A DNA stretch of 64,000 nt. It comes from Microbispora corallina (GTDB lineage Bacteria; Actinomycetota; Actinomycetes; Streptosporangiales; Streptosporangiaceae). The position numbers and the translations under genes are program-made. The stretch lies in assembly GCF_016863035.1 (NCBI RefSeq), contig NZ_BOOC01000013.1, forward strand, positions 248,001 through 312,000, written 5' to 3'. This document shows positions 50,408 through 59,200 of the stretch, piece after piece (position 1 is the stretch's first letter; every line of letters starts with the position of its first letter). A model generated the notes under the pieces. The model had not been told where the DNA came from. It saw only the letters and a list, made by a program, of their open reading frames with translations, and did no database searches.

Positions 50408-51619
50408 ATGGAAATCAATCTGGTCGACCAGGACCGGTACGCGCGGCAGGGGGTCCCCCACGACCAGCTGCGCTGGTTGAGGGAGAACGCGCCGGTCTTC
50501 TGGCACGAGGGAGACCCCGAGCGCGGGTGGCCCGGGTTCTGGGCGGTCACCAAGCACGAGGACGTGGTCCACGTCTCGCGCCGCTCGGACCTGTTCTCCT
50601 CGGCCCGCCGGCTGGCCCTGTTCAACGAGATGCCCGAGGAGCAGCGCGAGCTCCAGCGCCTGATGATGCTCAACCAGGACCCGCCGGACCACACCCGGCG
50701 GCGGTCGCTCGTCAACCGCGGCTTCACCCCGCGGGTGATCGGCCGGCTGGAGGACCACATCCGCGACATCTGCCACCGGCTCGTCGACGAGGTCGAGCGC
50801 AGGAACGAGGTCGACTTCGTACGCGACATCGCCGCCCCGCTGCCGCTCTACGTGATCTGCGAGCTGCTCGGAGCCCCGCCGGAGGACAGGGACAAGCTGT
50901 TCGAGTGGTCCAACCGCATGATCGGCAGCGAGGACCCCGACTACGCCAGCAGCCCGGAGGAGGGCCAGGCGGCGGCGGCCGAGGTCTACGCGTACGCGAA
51001 CGCGCTCGCGGCGGCCCGCAGGCAGGCCCCGAGGGACGACATCGTGACCCGGCTGCTCCAGCCGGGCGACGGCGGCGAGGTGCTGAGCGAGGACGAGTTC
51101 GACCTGTTCGTGCTGCTGCTGGTGGTGGCCGGCAACGAGACCACGCGGAACGCGGCGTCGGGCGGCATGCTGACGCTGTTCGAGCATCCCGGGCAGTGGG
51201 ACCGCCTGGTGGCCGACCCGTCGCTCGCGCGCACCGCGGCCGACGAGATCGTCCGGTGGGTCTCGCCCGTGAACCTCTTCCGCCGCACGGCCACGGCGGA
51301 CACGGAGATCCGCGGCCAGAGGATCGGCGAAGGTGACAAGGTCGTGGTCTTCTACGCCTCGGCCAACCGCGACGCCGACGTGTTCGCCGACCCGGACGTC
51401 TTCGACGTGGGCCGCGACCCCAACCCGCAGATCGGCTTCGGCGGCGGGGGCGCCCACTTCTGCCTCGGCAACCACCTGGCCAAGCTGGAGCTTCGGGTGC
51501 TCTACGAGGTGCTCGCCCAGCGGCTGCCGGAGATCCGCCAGACGGGCGAGGCGAAGCGCCTGCGCTCCAACTTCATCAACGGGATCAAGACGCTGCCCGT
51601 CTCCCTGAAGGGCAGGTAG
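50408..51619 (+). CDS. cyp125: Cytochrome P450, CYP125-like steroid C26/C27 hydroxylase
   Basis: A 403-residue P450. The I-helix is VVAGNETTRNA, the K-helix EIVRW (ExxR) and the heme loop GFGGGGAHFCLGNHLA with the cysteine ligand. FEWSNRMIGSEDPDYA, MLNQDPPDHTRRRSLVNRGF and a C-terminal FINGIKTLPV correspond to the pattern of CYP125, which oxidises the terminal side-chain methyl of cholesterol or cholestenone to start side-chain degradation. It is about 30 residues shorter than the mycobacterial enzyme at the N-terminus. KstR and KstR2 sites lie in its promoter. CYP124 or CYP142 function is a less likely alternative. Confidence 0.87.
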   Translation: MEINLVDQDRYARQGVPHDQLRWLRENAPVFWHEGDPERGWPGFWAVTKHEDVVHVSRRSDLFSSARRLALFNEMPEEQRELQRLMMLNQDPPDHTRRRSLVNRGFTPRVIGRLEDHIRDICHRLVDEVERRNEVDFVRDIAAPLPLYVICELLGAPPEDRDKLFEWSNRMIGSEDPDYASSPEEGQAAAAEVYAYANALAAARRQAPRDDIVTRLLQPGDGGEVLSEDEFDLFVLLLVVAGNETTRNAASGGMLTLFEHPGQWDRLVADPSLARTAADEIVRWVSPVNLFRRTATADTEIRGQRIGEGDKVVVFYASANRDADVFADPDVFDVGRDPNPQIGFGGGGAHFCLGNHLAKLELRVLYEVLAQRLPEIRQTGEAKRLRSNFINGIKTLPVSLKGR

Positions 51620-51631
51620 CCCGCGAGCGCT

Positions 51632-51657
51632 CGGGGCGCGGTCTCACGCGCGCCCCG
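51632..51657. terminator. Bidirectional stem-loop between P450 and gmd
   Basis: CGGGGCGCG pairs with CGCGCCCCG over 9 bp with an 8-nt loop, centred in the 45-bp gap between two convergent stop codons. Confidence 0.75.
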
Positions 51658-51664
51658 GGCCCTC

Positions 51665-52690
51665 CTATGGCCAGGAGGAGTCCTGCCCGGGGTCGCCCCC
51701 GCCGGCGAGCAGGCGCAGGTCGGACTCGACCATGGTGGCGACCAGCTCCTCGAACGACACGGTGGGCTCCCAGCCGAGCTGCGTGCGCGCCTTCTTGGGG
51801 TCGGCGCACAGCAGGTCGACCTCGGCGGGGCGGTGCAGCTCGGGGTCGCACACGACGTGCCGCTCCCAGTCGAGCCCGGCGGCGCCGAAGGCGGCCTCGA
51901 CGAGCTCGCGGACGGAGTGCGTGCGGCCGGTGCCGATCACGTAGTCCTCGGGCTCCGCGGCGGTCAGCATCAGGTGCATGGCGCGGACGAAGTCACCCGC
52001 GAAGCCCCAGTCGCGGCGCGCCTCCAGGTTGCCGAGCCGCAGCTCGCCGGCCATCCCCAGCTTGATCCGCGCGACGCCGAGGGACACCTTCCTGGTCACG
52101 AACTCGGCTCCCCGCCGGGGCGACTCGTGGTTGAACAGGATCCCCGACACGGCGAACATGCCGTACGACTCGCGGTAGTTCTGCGTCAGGAAGTGGCCGT
52201 ACGCCTTGGCCACGCCGTACGGCGAGCGGGGGTGGAACGGGGTGCGCTCGGTCTGCGGGGTCTCCCTGACCTGCCCGAACATCTCCGACGACGAGGCCTG
52301 GTAGAAGCGGATCTGCCCGGCCGCCGAGCCGCGTGAGGCGGTGATGCCGGAGCAGACGCGGATGGCCTCCAGCATGCGCAGCACGCCCATGCCGGTCACC
52401 TCGGCGGTCAGCTCGGCCTGCTCCCACGACATCGGGACGAACGAGATGGCGCCCAGGTTGTAGACCTCGTCGGGCTGCACCTTCTCGACGGCCGAGATCA
52501 GCGAGCCCTGGTCGAGGAGGTCGCCGCGGACGAGCCGGACGTCCTGGAGCAGCTTGCGCACGCGCGGCACCCGGGGGTTGGACTGCCCGCGGACCAGGCC
52601 CCAGACCTCGTAGCCCTCGCCCAGCAGATGCTCGGCGAGATAGGAGCCGTCCTGACCGGTGATGCCGGTGAGCAGCGCGCGCTTGGCCAA
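51665..52690 (-). CDS. gmd: GDP-mannose 4,6-dehydratase
   Basis: A 341-residue extended SDR that makes GDP-4-keto-6-deoxy-D-mannose, precursor of GDP-L-fucose, GDP-rhamnose or GDP-6-deoxy-talose. LLTGITGQDGSYLAEHLL is the cofactor site; YQASSSEMFG and SPYGVAKAYG carry the Ser/Tyr/Lys triad. The TTG start at 52690 has GAGGAG about 7 nt upstream and gives the standard N-terminus. No epimerase/reductase to finish GDP-fucose is in the window. It may feed the divergent glycosyltransferase cluster. A KstR-type site lies about 100 bp upstream. Confidence 0.94.
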   Translation of the reverse strand: MAKRALLTGITGQDGSYLAEHLLGEGYEVWGLVRGQSNPRVPRVRKLLQDVRLVRGDLLDQGSLISAVEKVQPDEVYNLGAISFVPMSWEQAELTAEVTGMGVLRMLEAIRVCSGITASRGSAAGQIRFYQASSSEMFGQVRETPQTERTPFHPRSPYGVAKAYGHFLTQNYRESYGMFAVSGILFNHESPRRGAEFVTRKVSLGVARIKLGMAGELRLGNLEARRDWGFAGDFVRAMHLMLTAAEPEDYVIGTGRTHSVRELVEAAFGAAGLDWERHVVCDPELHRPAEVDLLCADPKKARTQLGWEPTVSFEELVATMVESDLRLLAGGGDPGQDSSWP

Positions 52691-52792
52691 CGGGGTCCTC
52701 CTCGTCGCGACCGGTCCCATCGCGAATGGTCTATGAGAGGCGAATGTACCGCCATGCCCGTCTCGCAGTGCCATCCAGCCGGGGAAAAGGAG

Positions 52793-52806
52793 TAGAACGT
52801 GTTACA
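52793..52806. promoter_or_regulatory. KstR-type site in the gmd/glycosyltransferase divergent region (perfect consensus)
   Basis: TAGAACGTGTTACA matches TNNAACNNGTTNNA exactly, 102 bp from the gmd start and 150 bp from the glycosyltransferase start. Neither neighbour is an obvious steroid gene. It may be a true regulatory link or a site for a related TetR protein. Confidence 0.6.
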
Positions 52807-52956
52807 CCGAATCTCGTTCAGGTAAGCTAACCGCGCAGTTCCGGCATGGTGCGTGCACAGCGAGAGACCAATTCCACCTGACCTGTCCAATCTAAGGTCA
52901 AATGGTAGGGTTCAGTGGCAGCAGCCCCGAGGGGGCACGGCGGAAAGGGGTGCCTC

Positions 52957-54201
52957 TTGGCGGAGAGGCTGCGAGTCGCGCTGCTGTCCTACCGCAGCAA
53001 GCCCACGTGTGGCGGCCAGGGGGTGTACCTGCGCCACATCAGCCGCGAGCTCGTCGCGCTGGGCCACCACGTCGAGGTCTTCTCGGGTCAGCCGTACCCG
53101 GAGCTGGACGAGGGCGTCGTCCTCAACAAGGTCCCGAGCCTGGACCTGTACAACGACGACGACCCCTTCCGCACCCCGCGGCTGGGCGAGTACCGCGACT
53201 GGATCGACCTCCTGGAGGTCGGCACGATGTGGACGGCCGGCTTCCCCGAGCCGCTCACGTTCAGCCTGCGGGCCTACCGGGAGCTCAAGAAGCGGCGGGG
53301 CGACTTCGACGTCGTCCAGGACAACCAGACCCTCGGGTACGGCGTGCTCGGCATCCAGCGGCACTTCCCTGTGGTCGGCACCATCCACCACCCCATCAGC
53401 GTCGACCGGCGGATCGAGCTGAAGGCGGCCAAGGGCTGGAAGAAGCTGTCGATGCGCCGCTGGTACGGGTTCGTGCGCATGCAGAGCCACGTCGCGCCGC
53501 GCCTGAGCCCGATCCTCACCGTCAGCGAGTCGTCCCTGGCCGACATCCACCGCGACTTCGGCGTCCCGCAGTCGAACATGCGGCTGATCCCGCTCGGCGT
53601 GGACACCCGGTTCTTCCACCCGCGCCCGCACCTGCCGAAACGCCCGGGCTCGATCGTGGCCGTGGCCAGCGCGGACTCGCCGATGAAGGGCGTCGCCACG
53701 CTGCTGCGGGCGGTCGCCAAGCTCGCCACCGAGCGCGAGGTCGACCTGACCGTGGTGAGCAAACCCACGCCGGGCGGGCCCACCGAGAAGCTCGTCGCGG
53801 AGCTGTCCCTGCACGACAGGGTGCGCTTCGTCCACGGCATCTCCGACGAGGAGCTCGCCGAGCTGATCGCCACCTCCGAGGTGTCGGTCGTCCCCTCGCT
53901 CTACGAGGGCTTCTCGCTCCCCGCCGTGGAGCACATGGCGTGCGGCACCCCGCTCGTCGCGTCCCGCACGGGCGCGCTGCCCGAGGTCGTGGGCGACGCC
54001 GCCGTCCAGGTGACGCCGGGCGACCCCGAAGAGCTCGCCGCGGTCCTGCGCCGCCTGCTCGACTCCCCCGAGGAGCGCGCCGCCGTCGGCCGCAGAGGCT
54101 ACGACCGCGTGATGGAGCGCTACGCCTGGCCGGTGGTCGCGCAGCGGACCGTCGAGGCGTACCGCGAGGCGATCGCGGCCCGGACGGCCTCCGGCCGGTG
54201 A
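52957..54201 (+). CDS. Glycosyltransferase family 4, first gene of a conserved-looking three-gene cluster
   Basis: A 414-residue GT-B enzyme. The N-terminal VALLSYRSKPTCGGQGVYLR includes the glycine-rich acceptor loop. VTVSESSLADIHRDFGV precedes the linker, and SLYEGFSLPAVEHMACGTP is the E-x7-E nucleotide-sugar site of retaining GT4 enzymes. TTG 52957 has AAAGGGG 7 nt upstream; a GTG at 52915 is an alternative. It is followed by a methyltransferase and a toroid-fold protein. The acceptor is unknown, possibly a lipid or cell-envelope glycan. The stop codon lies in the first unit of a 33-bp tandem repeat. Confidence 0.9.
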   Translation: MAERLRVALLSYRSKPTCGGQGVYLRHISRELVALGHHVEVFSGQPYPELDEGVVLNKVPSLDLYNDDDPFRTPRLGEYRDWIDLLEVGTMWTAGFPEPLTFSLRAYRELKKRRGDFDVVQDNQTLGYGVLGIQRHFPVVGTIHHPISVDRRIELKAAKGWKKLSMRRWYGFVRMQSHVAPRLSPILTVSESSLADIHRDFGVPQSNMRLIPLGVDTRFFHPRPHLPKRPGSIVAVASADSPMKGVATLLRAVAKLATEREVDLTVVSKPTPGGPTEKLVAELSLHDRVRFVHGISDEELAELIATSEVSVVPSLYEGFSLPAVEHMACGTPLVASRTGALPEVVGDAAVQVTPGDPEELAAVLRRLLDSPEERAAVGRRGYDRVMERYAWPVVAQRTVEAYREAIAARTASGR

Positions 54202-54284
54202 GCTCCCCCGCGCCGCACGGCTTCCAGCCGGTGAGCTCCCCCGCGCCGTACGGCCTCCGGCCGGTGAGCTCCTCGACGCCGTAC
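54186..54284 (+). repeat. Three 33-bp tandem repeats spanning the glycosyltransferase stop codon
   Basis: Units begin at 54186, 54219 and 54252. Each contains CCGGTGAGCTCC, so the TGA stop recurs in the same frame in every unit. Copies differ at a few positions. A stub of the next unit follows at 54285. Confidence 0.92.
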
Positions 54285-54361
54285 GGCGGAAGCCGGGCCG
54301 ATCTCCCGGGGCCGCGCGCCCGGCGAGGCATGACTGTGGAAGATCACGAAAGGTGGGGCGT

Positions 54362-55075
54362 GTGCTGACCGTCGACTTCACCCGGCTGCCCGTCGGTCCG
54401 GGCGACCGCGTTCTCGACCTCGGCGCCGGCGGGGGCAGGCATGCCTTCGAGGTGCTGCGCCGGGGCGCCGACGTGGTCGCCTTCGACATGGACGCCGCCG
54501 AGCTCGAGGCCGTGGCCGCCATGTTCGCGGCCATGGACAAGGAGGGCGAGATCCCGGCGGGCGCGACCGGGGAGACGGTCGTCGGCGACGCGCTGCACAT
54601 GCCCTTCCCGGACGCGTCGTTCGACCGGGTCATCGCCGCCGAGGTCCTGGAGCACATCCCCGACGACACCACCGCGATGCGGGAGATCGTCCGGGTGCTC
54701 AAGCCGGGTGGCCTGGCCGCGATCACCGTGCCGAGCTTCCTGCCGGAGCGCATCTGCTGGGCCCTGTCGGAGGACTACCACACGGCCCCCGGCGGACATA
54801 TCCGGATTTATACCTTGGCGGAGCTCCAGGCCAAGCTGAAGGCCTCCGGGCTCGTGGTGGGAGACCACCATCACGCCCACGGCCTGCACTCGCCGTACTG
54901 GTGGATCAAGTGCGCGGTCGGCGTGAACAACGACGGCCACCCGCTGGCCAAGGCCTACCACGAGCTGCTCGTGTGGGACATCATGAAGCGGCCCCTGGCC
55001 ACCCGGCTCGCGGAGACCGTGCTCAACCCGCTGATCGGCAAGAGTGTGGTGGTCTACGTCCGGAAGCCCGTATGA
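54362..55075 (+). CDS. Class I SAM-dependent methyltransferase
   Basis: A 237-residue Rossmann methyltransferase. VLDLGAGGGRHAFEVLRRG is motif I, VAFDMDAAEL binds the SAM ribose, and VIAAEVLEHIPDDTTAM and VLKPGGLAAITVPSF are motifs of the UbiE/type-11 group. GTG 54362 is preferred, with AAAGGTGG upstream; GTG 54353 is an alternative. It lies 160 bp after the glycosyltransferase across the tandem repeat and overlaps the next gene by 4 bp. The substrate is unknown. Confidence 0.9.
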   Translation: MLTVDFTRLPVGPGDRVLDLGAGGGRHAFEVLRRGADVVAFDMDAAELEAVAAMFAAMDKEGEIPAGATGETVVGDALHMPFPDASFDRVIAAEVLEHIPDDTTAMREIVRVLKPGGLAAITVPSFLPERICWALSEDYHTAPGGHIRIYTLAELQAKLKASGLVVGDHHHAHGLHSPYWWIKCAVGVNNDGHPLAKAYHELLVWDIMKRPLATRLAETVLNPLIGKSVVVYVRKPV

Positions 55076-56133
55076 GGCGCCTTCCGGCCGTTCCGGGGAT
55101 CATCACGGCCGAGCAGGTGCTGCGGACCGCCGAGAGCATCGCCGCCGTCCAGGAGGACGACGGCGGCGTCCCCTGGCCCGAGGGGCACGTGGACGCGTGG
55201 AACCACGTCGAGTGCCTGATGGCGATGACCGTGGCCGGCCTGCGGGACGAGGCGCGCCGCGGGTACGAGTGGCTGGCCCGGCACCAGCGGCCGGACGGCT
55301 CCTGGCCGATGAAGATGGCCGGTGGCGAGCCGGTCGAGGCCGGCGGCGAGTCCAACCACGCGGCCTACGTCGCCGTCGGCGTGTGGCACGACCTGCTCGT
55401 GACCGGTGACGAGGACTTCGCCCGCGCGATGTGGCCCGTCGTGTCCCGGGCCCTCGACTTCGTCGTCGGGCTGCAGACGACCCGCGGCGAGATCCTCTGG
55501 GAGCGCGCCGCCTCCGGCGAGCCCGCCTCCTACGCCCTGCTCACCGGCTCCTCCTCCATCCACCAGGGGCTGCGCTGCGGGGTGCTGCTCGCCGAACGGC
55601 TCGGCGACCCCCAGCCCGACTGGGAGCTCGCCGCCGACCGCCTCGGGCACGTGCTCGTCGCCCACCCCGAGGCGTTCGCGGACAAGAGCCGGTTCTCGAT
55701 GGACTGGTACTACCCCGTCCTCGGCGGCGCCGTACGGGGACCGCGGGCGGCCCAGCGGCTCGACCTGGAGTGGGACGTGTTCGTGGTCCCCGGGCTCGGC
55801 GTGCGCTGCGTCTCCGACCAGCCGTGGGTGACCGGCGCCGAGTCGTGCGAGCTCGTCCTCGCCCTCGACGCCGCCGGCCGGCGCGAACGGGCGCTCGCCG
55901 TCTACGCCGACATGCAGCACCTCCGGCACGAGGACGGCTCCTACTGGACCGGGTGGCAGTTCGTGAACCGCCGGCACTTCCCCCACGAGCGGTCGGCGTA
56001 CACGGCCGCCGCCGTGGTCCTCGCCGCCGACGCCCTCGCCCGGGCCACGCCCGGCTCGGGCGTGTTCCGCGACGCGACGGCCCAGGAGGTCCGCGTCACC
56101 GGCGACTGCGGCTGCGAGCGCGCCCACGCCTGA
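55072..56133 (+). CDS. Alpha/alpha-toroid protein (prenyltransferase/squalene-cyclase-like repeats)
   Basis: A 353-residue protein with repeats typical of the six-hairpin toroid: QEDDGGVPWPEGHVDAWNHVE, WLARHQRPDGSWPMKM, HLRHEDGSYWTGWQF. Such folds occur in terpene cyclases, prenyltransferase beta subunits and glycan-processing enzymes. No DxDD or class-I DDxxD cyclase motif is evident, so a cyclase role is doubtful; glycoside hydrolysis or lyase chemistry on a glycan is equally possible. Its C-terminus ends in a CGC cluster (GDCGCERAHA). The ATG overlaps the methyltransferase stop (ATGA). Together with the glycosyltransferase it forms a small envelope- or natural-product-like cluster. Confidence 0.8.
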   Translation: MRRLPAVPGIITAEQVLRTAESIAAVQEDDGGVPWPEGHVDAWNHVECLMAMTVAGLRDEARRGYEWLARHQRPDGSWPMKMAGGEPVEAGGESNHAAYVAVGVWHDLLVTGDEDFARAMWPVVSRALDFVVGLQTTRGEILWERAASGEPASYALLTGSSSIHQGLRCGVLLAERLGDPQPDWELAADRLGHVLVAHPEAFADKSRFSMDWYYPVLGGAVRGPRAAQRLDLEWDVFVVPGLGVRCVSDQPWVTGAESCELVLALDAAGRRERALAVYADMQHLRHEDGSYWTGWQFVNRRHFPHERSAYTAAAVVLAADALARATPGSGVFRDATAQEVRVTGDCGCERAHA

Positions 56134-56235
56134 CCCCGCCGCCTGCCGGGAACGCGCCGCGCGGCAGAGCCGCCGTCGGTGAGACTCGCCGCGTGGGAGA
56201 GCCGCTATCAGGGAGAGCCGCCGTCCGGGTGGGCC

Positions 56236-56266
56236 GCCGCGCCCCGCCCCCGCGGGGAGGCGCGGC
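56236..56266. terminator. Stem-loop terminator between convergent toroid and lipase-fusion genes
   Basis: GCCGCGCC pairs with GGCGCGGC over 8 bp, and the interior can form a CCCC-GC-GGGG stem. It lies about 14 bp past the minus-strand stop at 56281 and 102 bp past the plus-strand stop. The stretch before it (56150-56230) contains loose repeats of GAGAGCCGC. Confidence 0.6.
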
Positions 56267-56280
56267 AGCCGCACCGGTGC

Positions 56281-59200
56281 TCAGCAGGTCCCGGTCGTCC
56301 GGAAGTCGATCGCGTCGGCCGCCGTGTAGTACGGCCCGCCGCTCGCCGGCCCGGTGTCGTTGACCGTGACCTTGATCGTGCCGCCGGCGGGCACGTTGTA
56401 TCCGCCGAGGTCGGCCCACGCGTTGGTCAGCGCGGCCTGGCTCACCCGGACGAGCAGGCCGTACCCGCCGCTGGGGCCGGAGACCGCGACCGCGTACCCC
56501 GCCTGGGGGTTGCTGGCGTAGTTGTCCGGGACGAACGCGCGGACCCGCACGCACCCGCCCGCACGCGGCAGGCCGCTCGGCGAGTACGTCGCGGTCGAGA
56601 CGGACGTCGAGCCGCCCGCGTTGGTCCAGCGCTCGTTGCCGCGCAGCCCGTGGCCCGTCCGCCGGTACCACCCGTGGTCGTCGCCGTCGCCGGTCGTCGG
56701 CCCGGCGAGGGCGAGGCCCGGGCCGCCGGGGTCGACGACCGTGGACATCCGCGCCACGTTCGAGCACGAGGCGGGCGTGAACTTCACGGCGTCCGCCGCG
56801 ACGTAGGCGCCCGTGGGGTTCTGGTCGGTGACCGTCACCGTCATCCCGCCGCTCGCGTCGGTCTGGAACACCCCGAGCGGGACGAACGCGTTGGTGGTGC
56901 CGTTCTGGTCGACGTCCGCGAGCGTGGGCGTCGAGAAGGCCGAGTCGGTCACCGTGTAGAGCGCGGCCGGGGAGTTGCTGTAGTTGTCCGGGACGAACGC
57001 CTCGACGAGGTAGCACCCGACCGGCAGCACCGGCCGGTACGTCGCCGTCGACACCGCCGTGACACCGTTGGTGTGGGTGTAGCGCTCGTTGCCGCGCAGC
57101 CCGTGGTTCGCCTGGGCGTACCAGACGTCGGCGGTGCCGAACCCGGGCGTGCCGGCGTCCATCACCAGCGCCGTGCGGTAGGTGGTCGCGCACGACGCCT
57201 GGGGGATGAACCGCATCCCGTCGGCGGCGACCTGATGGCTCAGGTCCGGCGGCCCCTGGTCGGTCAGCAGCACGGTGATGCGTCCTCCTCCGTCCGCCTG
57301 GAAGAGGCCGAGCTTGACGTACTCGTTGGTGTGGACGTTCTCGTCGACCGGCACGACCGACGTGCCGAACTTCTGGTCCGTGACCGTGTACAGCGCGTGG
57401 CCGGAGTTGGACCAGGTGTCGGGCACGAAGGCGTCGACCTCGTAGCAGCCGCCGGGGTTGCCGAGGACCGGGCTCCACGTCGCCGTCGAGTCGGCGTTCC
57501 CGGTGTGGGTGTTGGTGTAGAGCTGGTGGCCTGCCACGCCGTGCCCGTTGCTGGTGGACCAGCCGTGGACGGTGCCCGGGTAGGCCGACCCGGCGAGCGT
57601 GAACGAGGGGCCGCCGGAGTCGCTCAGCGGGCCGTACGTGCCGACGGGATAGGAGTCGGTCCAGGAGCTCAGCCCGGGGCTCGGGGTGGCCGCGCCGTCG
57701 CCGAGGTGGACGAAGGCGGCCGGCCAGGAGAAGTGGAAGCTCCGGTTGTACTTGTTCTCGGTGCCGCCGCCGGACCTGGTCACCACGTCGGTGCTCCACA
57801 TCCCGGTCCCCAGCAGGTTGTACTGCTCGATTTGGATCGTGTCGGCGTCGAAGACGTCCGTCACGTAGGCCACGTGGCCGAACTGGCCCATGCCGTGCGC
57901 GCCGTCCTCGGCCGACGTGGGCCACACGGCGATCGCCCCCGGCTGGGGGACGCCGTCGACCGGCACCCCGTAATAGGGCGCGGCGTGCAGGCCCTGGTCC
58001 GACCTGACCCAGTCGTGCGCGTCTCCCCAGGTGCCCGCCTTGCTCGACGATCCCGCGTAGCTCACGACGGGGCTGATAGCGGCGTCGGCCGGCTTCCATG
58101 CGACGGCCGGGAGCATCTTCGGGTCGGGCCGCTGGGCGCCGCCCAGGTTCTCGTACACCTTCCACGCGGCGAACGAGTCGCACTGGCCGTAGAACTCGGT
58201 CCAGCCGTCGATCCCCTCGTTCTTGCCGAACAGGCCCATCCCGCCGTACGGGTAGTCGTTGCCCGTGTGGGCCGCGTGGCCGACCTGGGCCACCGGCGGC
58301 GCCAGCAGGAGCTGCCTGATCTCCGCGAGCGCGTGCCTCCGGGTGGCGGCCGGCTGCGTGTACGGCATGCCGTCCATCCCGCGCGTGCACCATCCGGTGC
58401 AGACCCACGCCTTGGTCGAGGCGGAGTCGGAGTCGTTCAGGTAGTAGGGGCTGTGCGCGCAGAACTCGCCGGCGGTGAGCGTGACCGGCCCGATGGTCCA
58501 CGGCCCGGCGATGTAGACGCAGGTGTTGGCCTCGTGCTGGTAGGCCACTCCGCCGGAGTCGTAACCGTCCAGGAGCAGGCCGTCGATCACCTCGACCCTG
58601 CCGTAGAGGATCTTGAAGGGCGCGTCCATGGCGAGCTGGCTGTCGGCCGCCACCACGAAGTCGGTGTCCGGATATTTCACTGTGAGGTTCGCCTGGTTCA
58701 TCCAGGACGTCTCGCCGCCCTTGGCGTCCCCGACCGATCCCTTCACGGACGAGGCCATCAGCATCCACACCGCGTTGTCGCCACCGGTGGGCGTGCCCGC
58801 TCCGATGACGTCGCGGATGAAGCCGCCGGTGTCCATGCCGACGACCCCCCAGGGGCCGATGTTCGCCAGCGAGCAGTGGTCGGCCAGGCCGGGACAGACG
58901 GTCATGTCCTTGACCTCCCGGCTGCCGTCGCTGGCGTTGTAGACGGCGGCGTACACGCCGGAGAGCCCCCCGTGGGGGGTGGCGACCGTGACGACCCGGG
59001 CGACCAGAAGCGGGGTGTCCGGGAAGGCGGCCTTGTGGTTCGCGGCGCCGGAGAACGCGATCGCCGCCCTGGTCAGCAGCCCGCCCATGCTGTGGGCCAG
59101 GATGTTCACCGGCTGGCCCTTGCTGGTGAACCGGTCGTGGATGTACCAGGCGAGCATGCAGGCCAGGAAATAGGCCTGGTCCTGGGTGTAGCCGTTGCCC

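Noticed and set aside
52821-52832. GGTAAGCTAACC, resembling half of an iron-regulator (DmdR/IdeR) box
   Set aside because: It lacks the central base and flanks of the 19-bp iron box and has a mismatch; no iron-related gene follows.
51665-54201. GDP-L-fucose synthesis linked to the L-fucose catabolic operon as one pathway
   Set aside because: Only gmd is present; the GDP-fucose synthase is missing and the operons have different promoters, so the link is left as a possibility only.
55072-56133. Assignment of the toroid protein as a squalene-hopene or terpene cyclase
   Set aside because: It is about half the usual length and no DxDD motif is visible; no isoprenoid genes are adjacent.
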